Positions 35,311 to 43,297 of a stretch of DNA of 64,000 bases are shown here, in pieces. Below the pieces are notes generated by a model. That model was not told the origin of the DNA and made no database searches. It saw only the letters and a list, made by a program, of their open reading frames with translations. The position numbers and the translations under genes were made by a program. Positions within the stretch are counted from its first letter, which is position 1. Every line of letters starts with the position of its first letter. Origin of the DNA: Rubrivivax sp. (GTDB lineage: Bacteria; Pseudomonadota; Gammaproteobacteria; Burkholderiales; Burkholderiaceae_C); the NCBI GenBank assembly GCA_020248945.1, contig JADCGQ010000050.1:22688-86687 (forward strand). Reading direction: 5' to 3'.

Positions 35311-37130
35311 GGGATCGGGCAGGCCTGCACCGGCACGCGTGTCGGGTCCAACATCCAGTCGTCGCGGTCGGCGGCCAGCGCAGGATGGCTGTAGTGATCG
35401 GTTTCAGGGAGCGAAGACGCCCATCGGCGGGAGAAGGTCTCCGCGTCGGCGCTCTCATCGAGACCGCCACGACTGATGCCCTCGGGATGCCGCAGCCGGG
35501 CGCCGGCCGCGACGCCGCAGAGCCGGCCGCGCAGGGCCAGTCGCAAGCAGTAGTCCACGTCATTGAAGACCAGCGGCAACGATTCGTCGAAGCCGCCGAC
35601 GGCGTCGAAGTCCTGGCGCGGGGTGAGCAGACAAGCCCCCGTCGCGGCCGTCTGGATGCCATCGACATTGAGCCAGCGCCTGACCCTGTCTTCGTCGCCC
35701 GTGCAGTGCCGGAATCGATGCCGGCACTGTGGTGTGTCGCCACCGCGGAGGTGGATGCCTCCGTGCTGGATGCTGCCGTCCTCGTACTCCAGCACGGCAC
35801 CCACGGCGCCCAGGTCTTCCCGGGCCGCCAGGCTCTGGAGTTCGAGCAGCCAGTCCGGGCCGAGCGGCTCTACATCGTCATTGAGGAACAGCAGCTGGCG
35901 GCCGCTGGCCGACGCTGCGGCCAGGTTGTTGAGTCGCGACCAGTTGAAGGGTTCATGGGATTCCAGCACCCGCGCTCCCCAGCGGTCGAGGAAGCGGTGC
36001 GCCGATTCCGAGTCCAGACCTGACAGGTTGTTGAGCACGACGATGAGTTCCAGCTGCTCGCCGCCCCGGGATGCCCGCAGTCTGGTGAGCGAGCGGGCGA
36101 AGCGATCGGGGTCGGCCAGCCGCGAAGGCACGATGACCGACGTCGCCTCAAGCGCCGCTGACGCCCTTGGACGCCCGTGCGGAGCGGGCGCCCGGCGAAG
36201 GCTCAGCCAAGGGACCGGCAGACGCCAGCCGGTGGAGCAGCGGCCCGACAAGGCCGCAGCCGAACAGACCTGGTCCTCGTCCTCGAACGGCTCCAGCACC
36301 AGTGAGCGCTTGACCAGCCAGCCGCGTGAGCCGACGTCGGGGTGGTGCATGAGCAGTCGCGACCAACCGGGCTTGAAGACGGGGTCCGTCAGGTCGTCGG
36401 CGCCGTCGACATGGTCATGATCGGCATAAACGAAATCGGGATACGGCAGATCGGGCAGCAGGTGCAGCAACAGGTTGGCGGCCGTCGGCTCGAGTCGATC
36501 CTCCGCATGCAACCAGCCGATGTAGGGCGTGCACGTCCGCCTGGCGGCGGCCCTGAGCGCGCCCAGAGCACCCGACTCGGCGACCTGCGCCTCGAAGACG
36601 CCGGAGCCCTCGACCACCAGACGTTGCGCCAGCGGCGCCGCTCGTGACGGGTCCGTGCCCGGCGCGATCAGCCAAGTCACCAGCGCCGAGCCCGCTTCGA
36701 TGCGGCGCCGGCGATGCAGGTCGTGCAGCCGCTGGCGCCAGCGGCTGTAGACCGGGTCGACGCGCCCGAGCACGGCCGTGCGCTGCCACCGATGCAGAAG
36801 GTGGCCGCCGGCCTGCACGTCCACCTGCAATGTCATAGGGCCTGCCGGCAGGTCCGCGAGAGCGAGTCGGCCGCTGAAGCCGCATCGAGCGCTCCCTGGT
36901 GCGAGCTCGAACCCGCGGGACACGTCGTCCCGAGTCAGACCACACACGAGCCTGCTCTCGGCGCCGCCCTGGAAACGGGCGAGCACGAGATCCGCAGGCG
37001 GTTCGGTCAGGGCCCAGCCACGCACCTCCATCGACTCGCCCAGCACAGGCGCCTCGTTGTCGAGCGGGTTCTCGAGCACGCCGGCAATGAAGCGCGGGTC
37101 GGCGCGCCATCCTGGCGGTCGCGAAATCAT
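35307..37130 (-). CDS. GT2 glycosyltransferase with a second, degenerate GT2-like domain
   Basis: A 607-aa protein from the ATG at 37130. Residues ~150-300 form a GT-A-like unit (Y-I-G-W-L-H-A-E-D-R-L, D-F-V-Y-A-D-H-D-H-V, D-P-V-F-K-P-G-W-S). Residues ~335-590 are a canonical GT2 rhamnosyltransferase-like domain: T-S-V-I-V-P-S-R, P-F-N-W-S-R-L-N-N-L-A-A, L-L-F-L-N-D-D-V-E-P-L as the D-x-D region, S-I-Q-H-G-G, and F-N-D-V-D-Y-C-L-R-L. It may add two sugars in turn or use the first unit for binding. The N-terminal ~130 residues are beta-rich. Its stop overlaps the methyltransferase start by 4 nt. Confidence 0.88.
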   Translation of the reverse strand: MISRPPGWRADPRFIAGVLENPLDNEAPVLGESMEVRGWALTEPPADLVLARFQGGAESRLVCGLTRDDVSRGFELAPGSARCGFSGRLALADLPAGPMTLQVDVQAGGHLLHRWQRTAVLGRVDPVYSRWRQRLHDLHRRRRIEAGSALVTWLIAPGTDPSRAAPLAQRLVVEGSGVFEAQVAESGALGALRAAARRTCTPYIGWLHAEDRLEPTAANLLLHLLPDLPYPDFVYADHDHVDGADDLTDPVFKPGWSRLLMHHPDVGSRGWLVKRSLVLEPFEDEDQVCSAAALSGRCSTGWRLPVPWLSLRRAPAPHGRPRASAALEATSVIVPSRLADPDRFARSLTRLRASRGGEQLELIVVLNNLSGLDSESAHRFLDRWGARVLESHEPFNWSRLNNLAAASASGRQLLFLNDDVEPLGPDWLLELQSLAAREDLGAVGAVLEYEDGSIQHGGIHLRGGDTPQCRHRFRHCTGDEDRVRRWLNVDGIQTAATGACLLTPRQDFDAVGGFDESLPLVFNDVDYCLRLALRGRLCGVAAGARLRHPEGISRGGLDESADAETFSRRWASSLPETDHYSHPALAADRDDWMLDPTRVPVQACPIP

Positions 37131-37159
37131 CGAGGCGGCCGTTCGCGCGTCCGGAGTGC

Positions 37160-37852
37160 TCAGCCGAGGCTGCGCTGCAGGCAATAGGTTGCGAGCAGGT
37201 TCTCGCGGTGCCACTCCGCCGCCATCGGCACGTCGGCGTACTCGTGGAAGCACGGGGCTCCCAAGGTCCAGTGCAGCAGCTTGGCGTCGTCATTGGGGCC
37301 GAACTCGTCAGGCAGCCAGTTCCAGACTATCGGCAGCGCGCCGATGAGGCTGTCGTCCAGCCAGCTGAAACGATGGAGCTGCGCGCCGCTTGCCGACATG
37401 ACGAACTCCGGCGTCACCACCCGATTGGCCGGGTGGCCACAGTTCCACAGGACGACGCTGGACCAGTTCTTCCTTGGATAGTCCGCGTTCTTCGAGCCGA
37501 GGTACTTGTCCTGCGTCCGCGTCTTGTAGTCATGCTGCACGCACATGACGGCCTTGCTGTCGTCGCGCATGGCCCAGAGCTTGGCGATGTCGTCCCGCAG
37601 CAGCATGTCGCCGTCGATGTAGAGGGCCCAGCCGTCGTAGCGCATCAGGTGGGGGACGAGGAAGCGGCTGTAGATGAAGTTGTTGCTGCCGTCCGTGTGC
37701 GTCTCGCGATAAGACTGCAGGTTCTTCAGGGCCAGCGGCGTCATGGCCAGCGGCGAGGTGGCATGGCGGATGAGGCTCTGGGCGCACACGTGATAGACCA
37801 CGGCCTCACGAGGATCAAAACCGATGAAAAGGGGAATCATGTCGTTGCCCAT
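37160..37852 (-). CDS. GT-A glycosyltransferase with DxD motif (GT8-like)
   Basis: A 230-aa protein. It begins I-P-L-F-I-G-F-D-P-R-E, and has A-L-Y-I-D-G-D-M-L-L near residue 76, whose D-G-D is the metal- and nucleotide-sugar-binding D-x-D. W-L-D-D-S-L-I-G-A near 172 and the closing L-L-H-W-T-L-G-A-P region, carrying the His that often binds the metal, fit GT8-like enzymes. An alternative start four codons later (37840) gives M-I-P-L-F. The gene lies between the DUF4214 and GT2 genes, spaced 6 and 29 nt. Sugar unknown. Confidence 0.8.
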   Translation of the reverse strand: MGNDMIPLFIGFDPREAVVYHVCAQSLIRHATSPLAMTPLALKNLQSYRETHTDGSNNFIYSRFLVPHLMRYDGWALYIDGDMLLRDDIAKLWAMRDDSKAVMCVQHDYKTRTQDKYLGSKNADYPRKNWSSVVLWNCGHPANRVVTPEFVMSASGAQLHRFSWLDDSLIGALPIVWNWLPDEFGPNDDAKLLHWTLGAPCFHEYADVPMAAEWHRENLLATYCLQRSLG

Positions 37853-37858
37853 GCGATT

Positions 37859-38629
37859 TCAGGTAGTCGGACGTCGCACACCGAAAGCCGGAATCGTAAC
37901 TCGCCGCCAACGGCCGAAGCCCCGAAGCAAGCGGCGCAGGGCCAGCGTGGCGCGCAGCGTCCAGGTCGGCTCGATGCCCTCAAGCTGCGCCTGATTGAGG
38001 CGGCCTTCGGGAGACAGCAGCGCTTCGGCGAGCAGCAGGCGGCGCGACTCACCCGTGCGCAGGCGATGCAGCCACGCCAGGCGCCCGCGGGCATCGGGCG
38101 GGCGGTCGAACAAGGTCCGGTACGCGAGTTCGATGAACAGCTCATCAGAGACGGCCATCAACTGCGACATCGTCGCGCGGGCGCCAGCCAGCCCTTCGAC
38201 CTCGGGGTCGAGGCGGTGTACGTCGAGCAGGCGCGAATGGGCCCCGACCGCCAGAGCGGCTCGGCGTAACTGTCGGAGCCAGTCCAGCCGTTCCATGCCA
38301 GCGCCAAGTGCCGCGAGGCCCGCGTCGATGTCGGCTCTGTCGGCCTGCCGGGCCATCAGAAGCAGGATGGAGTCGGCGACGAAGAGCGCCGAGGGCCCGG
38401 TCGCGATCAGCCGGCCCAGGTCGGCGCCCACATCGCTGGCCGGCTCTTCACGCACAACCAGGGACGCGGCGCGCATCTGCGCCTCGTCGCTGAAGCGCAG
38501 TTCACGCTGAAGCGACTGAAGCGACTCGCCGTTCTCCAGCCGGCGCAGTGCTCTGCACAGCCCGGCCGGATCGATCGGTCGGCCCAACTCCCGCGCGTAC
38601 AACCGCTCCAGGAAGTCCAGGTTCGACAT
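37859..38629 (-). CDS. DUF4214-type protein with two repeat units
   Basis: A 256-aa protein. Two segments show the DUF4214 pattern: F-L-E-R-L-Y-A-R-E-L-G-R-P-I-D-P-A-G near residues 6-23 and F-I-E-L-A-Y-R-T-L-F-D-R-P-P-D-A-R-G near 165-182, each followed by a helical L-R-x-G-E-S stretch. DUF4214 domains occur in secreted and surface proteins, S-layer-associated proteins and in some glycan loci; their function is not known. There is no signal peptide here, so it is probably cytoplasmic or exported by other means. Second gene of the operon, 2 nt after the export lipoprotein gene. Confidence 0.75.
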   Translation of the reverse strand: MSNLDFLERLYARELGRPIDPAGLCRALRRLENGESLQSLQRELRFSDEAQMRAASLVVREEPASDVGADLGRLIATGPSALFVADSILLLMARQADRADIDAGLAALGAGMERLDWLRQLRRAALAVGAHSRLLDVHRLDPEVEGLAGARATMSQLMAVSDELFIELAYRTLFDRPPDARGRLAWLHRLRTGESRRLLLAEALLSPEGRLNQAQLEGIEPTWTLRATLALRRLLRGFGRWRRVTIPAFGVRRPTT

Positions 38630-38631
38630 CG

Positions 38632-39798
38632 TCAATTGCCGCGGAAGAGATCGATCGTGTTGAGCACCGGGAAGGCGACGGAGAACACCAGGTTGAGGAA
38701 CTTCTGCGTCTCTGCCAGCGGCGCGTTGCTGACGTACAGGATGTCCCGGTGATTGATGCCGAAGCTCTGCATGACGAAGAAGCTCTGCGGGTTTCGCAGG
38801 TCCACGCGGTACACCACGGCCACCTTGCCCTCGGGCGTCTTCGACACGGGCTGGCGCGGCCAATCAAGCGCGGCTGCATCCTCGAAGCGGAAGATGAACA
38901 CGCCTTGGGCATCGGAGCGCGTGTCAACAAGCCCTCCCACTCGGGCCAGGGCCTGGGCCAGGCTGATGCCCTGCGCCTCGAAACTGATCTCATCGTTCTT
39001 GCCAGTGGCGCCCAAGGCTGTGAAGCTGAGGGGCTGGAAGATGGCGGTGACGACATCGCCCGGATGCAGCGGGACGTTCTGGCGCGGATCCTGGATCACC
39101 GAGTCCAGCGGCAACGCGTGGAAGGACTGTCCTCGCGTGACCTGGATCGTCGTCTTGGCCACCGGCTGTCGAACCCCGCCGGCCGCCGCCAGCGCGTCAA
39201 GCAGGCGTTCACCCCCGGCAGACAAGGGCATGCGGATGCTGGTGGCCACCTCGCCGACGACGGTCACAGTGGACGAGGCATTGCGCGTCACCCGGACGAT
39301 GACCTCGGGCTGGTTGGCCTTGCCCTGCAGCCGCGACACGATCTCGGTCGCGATGACCTGGGTCGTCTTGCCGGCGGCCTGGATGCGTCCGGCAAATGGC
39401 ACCGTGATCTTTCCCTCGGTGTCGACCGTCTGTTCGGGCAGCGCCGCGGGTCTGGCCGTCACGACACCGATGCGGGGGTCGATGGAGGAGCCTCCGAACA
39501 GGGTTGCTGGCGGGGACTCCCAAATGGTCACCTCGACCGTGTCGCCAGGGCCGACGGGCAGGTCCCGGGGTTTGGCCTGGCCCAGCACCTCGGAAAACAA
39601 GCGCAGCCCGCGCTGGCGGCCCAGGCGCCGCGCCACATCACCGTTGACGTCGACGAGCTGGATCAGCGGCTCGCTGCCTGGAGGCGAGGCACTGATCACC
39701 TCCTCGGCCGAAGGGCCGGTGGTGGGCATCTGGCTGCAGGCGGTGACGAGGCCGGCGGCGGCGAGGAGGCAGGTGCGAAAGAGTCGGGAGAGAGCCAC
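38632..39798 (-). CDS. Outer-membrane polysaccharide export lipoprotein (OPX family, Wza/CtrA/BexD type)
   Basis: A 388-aa protein starting at a GTG. It has a lipoprotein signal peptide with lipobox L-V-T-A-C, giving a mature N-terminus at the cysteine near residue 21. The poly_export domain (V-G-P-G-D-T-V-E-V-T-I-W near 82) and SLBB-type repeats (V-T-V-V-G-E-V, then R-G-Q-S-F) follow, with a C-terminal amphipathic stretch ending V-F-P-V-L-N-T-I-D-L-F-R. OPX proteins form the outer-membrane channel that works with KpsE and KpsMT. It is the first gene of the minus-strand operon, so the exporter is split between two operons of this locus. Confidence 0.93.
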   Translation of the reverse strand: MALSRLFRTCLLAAAGLVTACSQMPTTGPSAEEVISASPPGSEPLIQLVDVNGDVARRLGRQRGLRLFSEVLGQAKPRDLPVGPGDTVEVTIWESPPATLFGGSSIDPRIGVVTARPAALPEQTVDTEGKITVPFAGRIQAAGKTTQVIATEIVSRLQGKANQPEVIVRVTRNASSTVTVVGEVATSIRMPLSAGGERLLDALAAAGGVRQPVAKTTIQVTRGQSFHALPLDSVIQDPRQNVPLHPGDVVTAIFQPLSFTALGATGKNDEISFEAQGISLAQALARVGGLVDTRSDAQGVFIFRFEDAAALDWPRQPVSKTPEGKVAVVYRVDLRNPQSFFVMQSFGINHRDILYVSNAPLAETQKFLNLVFSVAFPVLNTIDLFRGN

Positions 39799-39925
39799 GG
39801 GTTTCAGCAGGCGGCGAGGCGCCGCTCAAGTCATGCGAATGTAGCTCATGCGCCTCGGCCGGCCGGCCGGCCGGCCGGCGGCCGGGGGCCGGCGCCGCCG
39901 AAGCCACGCCACCTAGAATGGCGAG
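39799..39925. promoter_or_regulatory. Divergent promoter region of the OPX operon and the sugar-phosphate transferase
   Basis: The 127 bp separate two diverging starts. On the plus strand TAGAAT at 39914-39919 is a fair -10 box, placing transcription start near 39926, which is also the GTG start codon, so the message could be leaderless. On the minus strand a -10-like TACATT (reverse of 39838-39843) would start transcription near 39831. Neither has a good -35. A GGCC tract lies between them and would occupy the -35 position of the minus-strand promoter. Confidence 0.4.
39857..39879. repeat. GGCC tetranucleotide tract (five copies plus GGC)
   Basis: Five perfect GGCC units run from 39857 to 39876, extended by GGC to 39879; further GC-rich dyads follow to 39900. 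The tract lies between the divergent promoters of two polysaccharide transcription units. Such a short tandem repeat can change copy number by slipped-strand synthesis. Confidence 0.9.
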
Positions 39926-41062
39926 GTGATCTCCCTCTTGACCGCCTTTGCCGTGTCGGCCTTGGTCACCCTGTTGCTGGTGCGCTCAGCCAAGCTGCGC
40001 CCGCTGCATGGCTTTGATCTTGACTTCGACAAGCCTCAAGGTGTGCATGCAGTGGCCGTGCCACGTATCGGAGGCCTGGGCGTTGTGCTGGGCTTGTTCG
40101 TGGCGCAATGGTACGTCGCGGTCACCCTCGGCCGCGATGCGGTGTCGATCGGGCTGCTGTTGCTGGCCTGCGCATTGCCCGCCTTCCTGGCCGGCTTTGT
40201 CCAGGATATGTCCGAGTCACTCACCCCGCGCGGCCGTCTGGCAGCCACTGCGGTCTCTGCCGTGCTGGCCTTCTTCCTGCTCGACGCTGGCGTGCGAGAA
40301 GCTTCCTTGCCCGGTGTCGATTGGCTGGTGTCGACCGCCGCCGGCTCGTTGCTCGTCACGGTGTTCGCCGTCACGGGGATCGCCAATGCCGTCAACATCA
40401 TCGACGGGCTCAATGGACTCGCATCCATGTGTGCCTGCTTGATGCTTGCGGCCGTTGCCTACGTGGCGTTTCAGGTTGGTGATCCGCTGGTGGGCACACT
40501 CGCCCTGGCCGGCATAGGCGCGGTGGGCGGATTCTTCCTCTGGAACTATCCCTTCGGGCTGATCTTCCTCGGCGATGGCGGGGCCTACTTTCTTGGCTTC
40601 TTCCTCGCCGAGTTGTCGATCCTCCTGCTGATGCGCAACCCCGAGGTCTCGCCGATCTTTCCCTTGCTCGTGTGCATCTATCCGATCTTCGAGACGATCT
40701 TCTCCATGTACCGCCGCAGTTTCCTGCGCGCCGCGCCGTCCAGCATGCCCGACGGCATCCACCTTCACTCGCTGATATTCCGCCGCCTGCTGCGCTGGAC
40801 GATCGGCGACCAAAGCGCCCTGGCCATCACCCGGCGGAACTCCATGGCTTCGCCCATTCTGTGGCTGCTGTGCACCTTGTCGATCGTTCCCGCCATGCTG
40901 TTCTGGGACCAGGCTTCCTGGCTTCTGGCCTTCCTGCTGCTGTTTGCCGTCACTTACGTCGTCCTCTATTGGAGGATTGTTCGGTTCAAGTCGCCAAGAT
41001 GGCTGCGCATCGCTCACCTCGGTCAACGTGGCGCGCTCCACGGCGACGAAAGAAACTCATGA
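39926..41062 (+). CDS. Polyprenyl-phosphate sugar-1-phosphate transferase (WecA/MraY family)
   Basis: A 378-aa integral membrane protein with about ten hydrophobic segments, starting at a GTG. Family motifs are G-G-L-G-V near residue 48, N-I-I-D-G-L-N-G-L-A-S near 157-167 (catalytic Asp motif), and F-L-G-D-G-G-A-Y-F-L-G-F-F near 213. It transfers GlcNAc- or HexNAc-1-phosphate from a UDP-sugar to undecaprenyl phosphate, starting a lipid-linked chain. Its location suggests that it begins the glycan made here, although classical KpsEMT capsules are built on a phosphatidylglycerol-Kdo anchor instead. The RhlE gene overlaps its stop by 4 nt. Confidence 0.92.
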   Translation: MISLLTAFAVSALVTLLLVRSAKLRPLHGFDLDFDKPQGVHAVAVPRIGGLGVVLGLFVAQWYVAVTLGRDAVSIGLLLLACALPAFLAGFVQDMSESLTPRGRLAATAVSAVLAFFLLDAGVREASLPGVDWLVSTAAGSLLVTVFAVTGIANAVNIIDGLNGLASMCACLMLAAVAYVAFQVGDPLVGTLALAGIGAVGGFFLWNYPFGLIFLGDGGAYFLGFFLAELSILLLMRNPEVSPIFPLLVCIYPIFETIFSMYRRSFLRAAPSSMPDGIHLHSLIFRRLLRWTIGDQSALAITRRNSMASPILWLLCTLSIVPAMLFWDQASWLLAFLLLFAVTYVVLYWRIVRFKSPRWLRIAHLGQRGALHGDERNS

Positions 41063-42525
41063 CTTCCGACGATCCTGGCGTGGAACAGCCCCCGCTGTTC
41101 AACACCCTCCCCCTCGACCCCAAGCTCCTGCGCGCCGTGGCCGAGTCGGGCTACATGTCCATGACGCCCATCCAGGCCAAGGCGATCCCCATCGTGCTGG
41201 CGGGCCGCGACATCATGGGCGCCGCGCAGACGGGCACCGGCAAGACGGCGGCCTTCACCATCCCGCTGCTGCAGAAGATGCTGCGGCACGAAACGGCCAG
41301 CATGAGCCCGGCCCGTCACCCCGTGCGGGCCCTGGTGCTGGCGCCCACGCGCGAGCTCGCCGACCAGGTGGCCGAGAACGTCAAGAAGTACGCCAAGCAC
41401 ACGCAGCTGCGCTCCACCGTGGTGTTCGGCGGCATCGACATGAAGCCGCAGACGCTGCAGCTCAAGGCCGGCGTCGAGGTGCTCATCGCCACGCCCGGCC
41501 GCCTGCTCGACCACATCGAGGCCAAGAATGCGGTGCTCAACCAGGTCGAGTACGTGGTGCTCGACGAAGCCGACCGCATGCTCGACATCGGCTTCCTGCC
41601 CGACCTGCAGCGCATCCTGTCCTACCTGCCCAAGGCCCGCCAGACGCTGCTCTTCAGCGCCACCTTCAGCCCCGAGATCAAGAAGCTCGCCGCCAGCTAC
41701 CTGCAGGAGCCGCTGCTCGTGGAAGTGGCGCGCCCCAACGCCACCGCCAGCACGGTAGAGCAGCGCTTCTACAGCACGACAGACGACGACAAGCGCGTCT
41801 TCATCCGCCAGCTGATCAAGTCGCGCGATCTGCGCCAGGCCATCGTCTTCGTCAACAGCAAGCTCGGTGCCGCGCGCCTGGCGCGCAGCTTCGAACGCGA
41901 CGGCCTGCGCACGCAGGCGCTGCACGGCGACAAGAGCCAGGACGAGCGGCTCAAGGCGCTGGCGGCGTTCAAGGCCGGCGAGGTCGATCTGCTGGTGGCC
42001 ACCGACGTGGCCGCGCGCGGCCTGGACATCGCCGATCTGCCGGCGGTCTTCAACTTCGACGTGCCCTTCAACGCCGAAGACTACGTGCACCGCATCGGCC
42101 GCACCGGCCGCGCCGGCGCCTCGGGCCTGGCCGTCACGCTCGTCACGCGGGATGACGCGCGCCTGATCGCCGATATCGAGAAGCTCATCAAGAAGAAGAT
42201 CGAGCTCGAGCCGGCGGAGTTGGAAGACGAGCGCCCGCGCCGCCGTGAAGAGCGGCCGGCGCGCCGCGACGCCGACGAGGCGCCGCGTGCCGAGCGGGTG
42301 GAGAGGGCCGAACGGCCCGAACGCAGCGAGCGCCCGATGCGCGCCGCGCCGCGGCCGGCCGCCGACCCGTTTTTCGACAAGCCCTACGAGCCCAATGCGG
42401 CGCCTGACAGCTCCCCGGCCTGGGAAACCGCCAAGGCCGCCACGCCGGCCTCGGCACCGCGGGCCTTGTCGCCGAACATCCGGCCCAAGCGCAAGGTGGC
42501 TTCCTTGCTCGGCGGCAACCGCTGA
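41059..42525 (+). CDS. rhlE: DEAD-box RNA helicase, RhlE type
   Basis: A 488-aa helicase. Motifs include A-Q-T-G-T-G-K-T near residue 55 (Walker A), V-L-D-E-A-D near 168, L-L-F-S-A-T near 198 and H-R-I-G-R-T-G-R-A-G near 345. The C-terminal ~110 residues are rich in Arg, Glu, Pro and Ala, the usual RNA-binding tail of RhlE proteins, which act in rRNA assembly and cold response. The start ATG overlaps the preceding membrane transferase stop by 4 nt, so it is probably co-transcribed with it, an unusual pairing. Its stop lies 4 nt from the convergent gene end, within a palindrome at 42520-42535. Confidence 0.94.
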   Translation: MTSDDPGVEQPPLFNTLPLDPKLLRAVAESGYMSMTPIQAKAIPIVLAGRDIMGAAQTGTGKTAAFTIPLLQKMLRHETASMSPARHPVRALVLAPTRELADQVAENVKKYAKHTQLRSTVVFGGIDMKPQTLQLKAGVEVLIATPGRLLDHIEAKNAVLNQVEYVVLDEADRMLDIGFLPDLQRILSYLPKARQTLLFSATFSPEIKKLAASYLQEPLLVEVARPNATASTVEQRFYSTTDDDKRVFIRQLIKSRDLRQAIVFVNSKLGAARLARSFERDGLRTQALHGDKSQDERLKALAAFKAGEVDLLVATDVAARGLDIADLPAVFNFDVPFNAEDYVHRIGRTGRAGASGLAVTLVTRDDARLIADIEKLIKKKIELEPAELEDERPRRREERPARRDADEAPRAERVERAERPERSERPMRAAPRPAADPFFDKPYEPNAAPDSSPAWETAKAATPASAPRALSPNIRPKRKVASLLGGNR

Positions 42526-42535
42526 GCGCTCAGCG
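42520..42535. repeat. 16-bp perfect palindrome across convergent stop codons
   Basis: CGCTGAGCGCTCAGCG reads the same on both strands. It contains the TGA of rhlE (42523-42525) and, reversed, the stop of the convergent methylase (42530-42532). In RNA it would fold into a hairpin at either gene's 3' end, but no T-run follows, so an intrinsic terminator is not supported. Confidence 0.6.
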
Positions 42536-43297
42536 CGCCAGCCAGCTGAACACCGCCGGCAGCTTGTCGGGCAACACCGTCGGCTCCCGCCGCCACGCCG
42601 ACACCGGCGCACTGCGCGTGAACCCGCCTTCCAGCGTGAGCCCGCAGCTCACCGACAGCCGCGTGCCCGGCTGCAGTGCCTGCACCAGCGCCTGCAGCAG
42701 CGCGGTGTTGCGGTAGGGCGTCTCGATCGCGATCTGCGTCTGCTGCTGCTGGCGCGACAGCGCCTCCAGCGCCTGGATGCGCGCCGTGCGCGGGCCGGCC
42801 TCCTGCGGCAGGTAGCCGACGAAGGCAAAGCTCTGGCCGTTCAGCCCGCTGGCCGCCAGCGCCAGCATCAGCGAGCTCGGGCCCGACAGCGGCTGCACCG
42901 GCACGCCCGCATCGTGCGCAGCCGCCACCAGCGCGCTGCCGGGGTCGGCCACCGCGGGCAGGCCGGCTTCGCTGAGCAGGCCCATGTCGTGGCCCTGCAG
43001 CGCCGGGGCCAGCAGGGCCGCCCAGTCAATGGCCGGTGCGATCTGGCGTGGCCCGCCCTTGGGCGGCCGTGGCAGCTCGTGCATCTGCAGCGCCTGCAGC
43101 GGCTGCGCCAGCGGCACGATCTGGCCCACGCGCTTGAGCAGCGCGCGCGCCGACTTCGCGTCTTCCACCACCCAGTGCTGCAGCGTGGCGGCGCGGGCCA
43201 GTGCGGCCTGCGGCAGCACGGCGTCCAGCGGCGCTTCGCTGGCGCCCAGGTCCAGCGGTGCCGGCACCAGCCACAAGGTGCCCGGGTTCGCGCTCAT
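42530..43297 (-). CDS. SAM-dependent methyltransferase of the tetrapyrrole-methylase/RsmI-like family
   Basis: A 255-aa protein. [14 protein letters not shown] near residue 108 is the family signature, shared with RsmI (16S rRNA 2'-O-methyltransferase) and cobalamin-path methylases. S-G-P-S-S-L-M-L-A-L-A-A-S-G-L near 139 and T-P-Y-R-N near 194 are further RsmI-like blocks. RsmI itself is ~285 aa and begins with a G-x-L-Y/W-x-V-x-T-P-I-G-N motif; here L-W-L-V-P-A-P-L-D replaces it, so this is a paralog of uncertain substrate. It overlaps maf by 4 nt, a pairing common in Burkholderiales. Confidence 0.85.
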   Translation of the reverse strand: MSANPGTLWLVPAPLDLGASEAPLDAVLPQAALARAATLQHWVVEDAKSARALLKRVGQIVPLAQPLQALQMHELPRPPKGGPRQIAPAIDWAALLAPALQGHDMGLLSEAGLPAVADPGSALVAAAHDAGVPVQPLSGPSSLMLALAASGLNGQSFAFVGYLPQEAGPRTARIQALEALSRQQQQTQIAIETPYRNTALLQALVQALQPGTRLSVSCGLTLEGGFTRSAPVSAWRREPTVLPDKLPAVFSWLAR

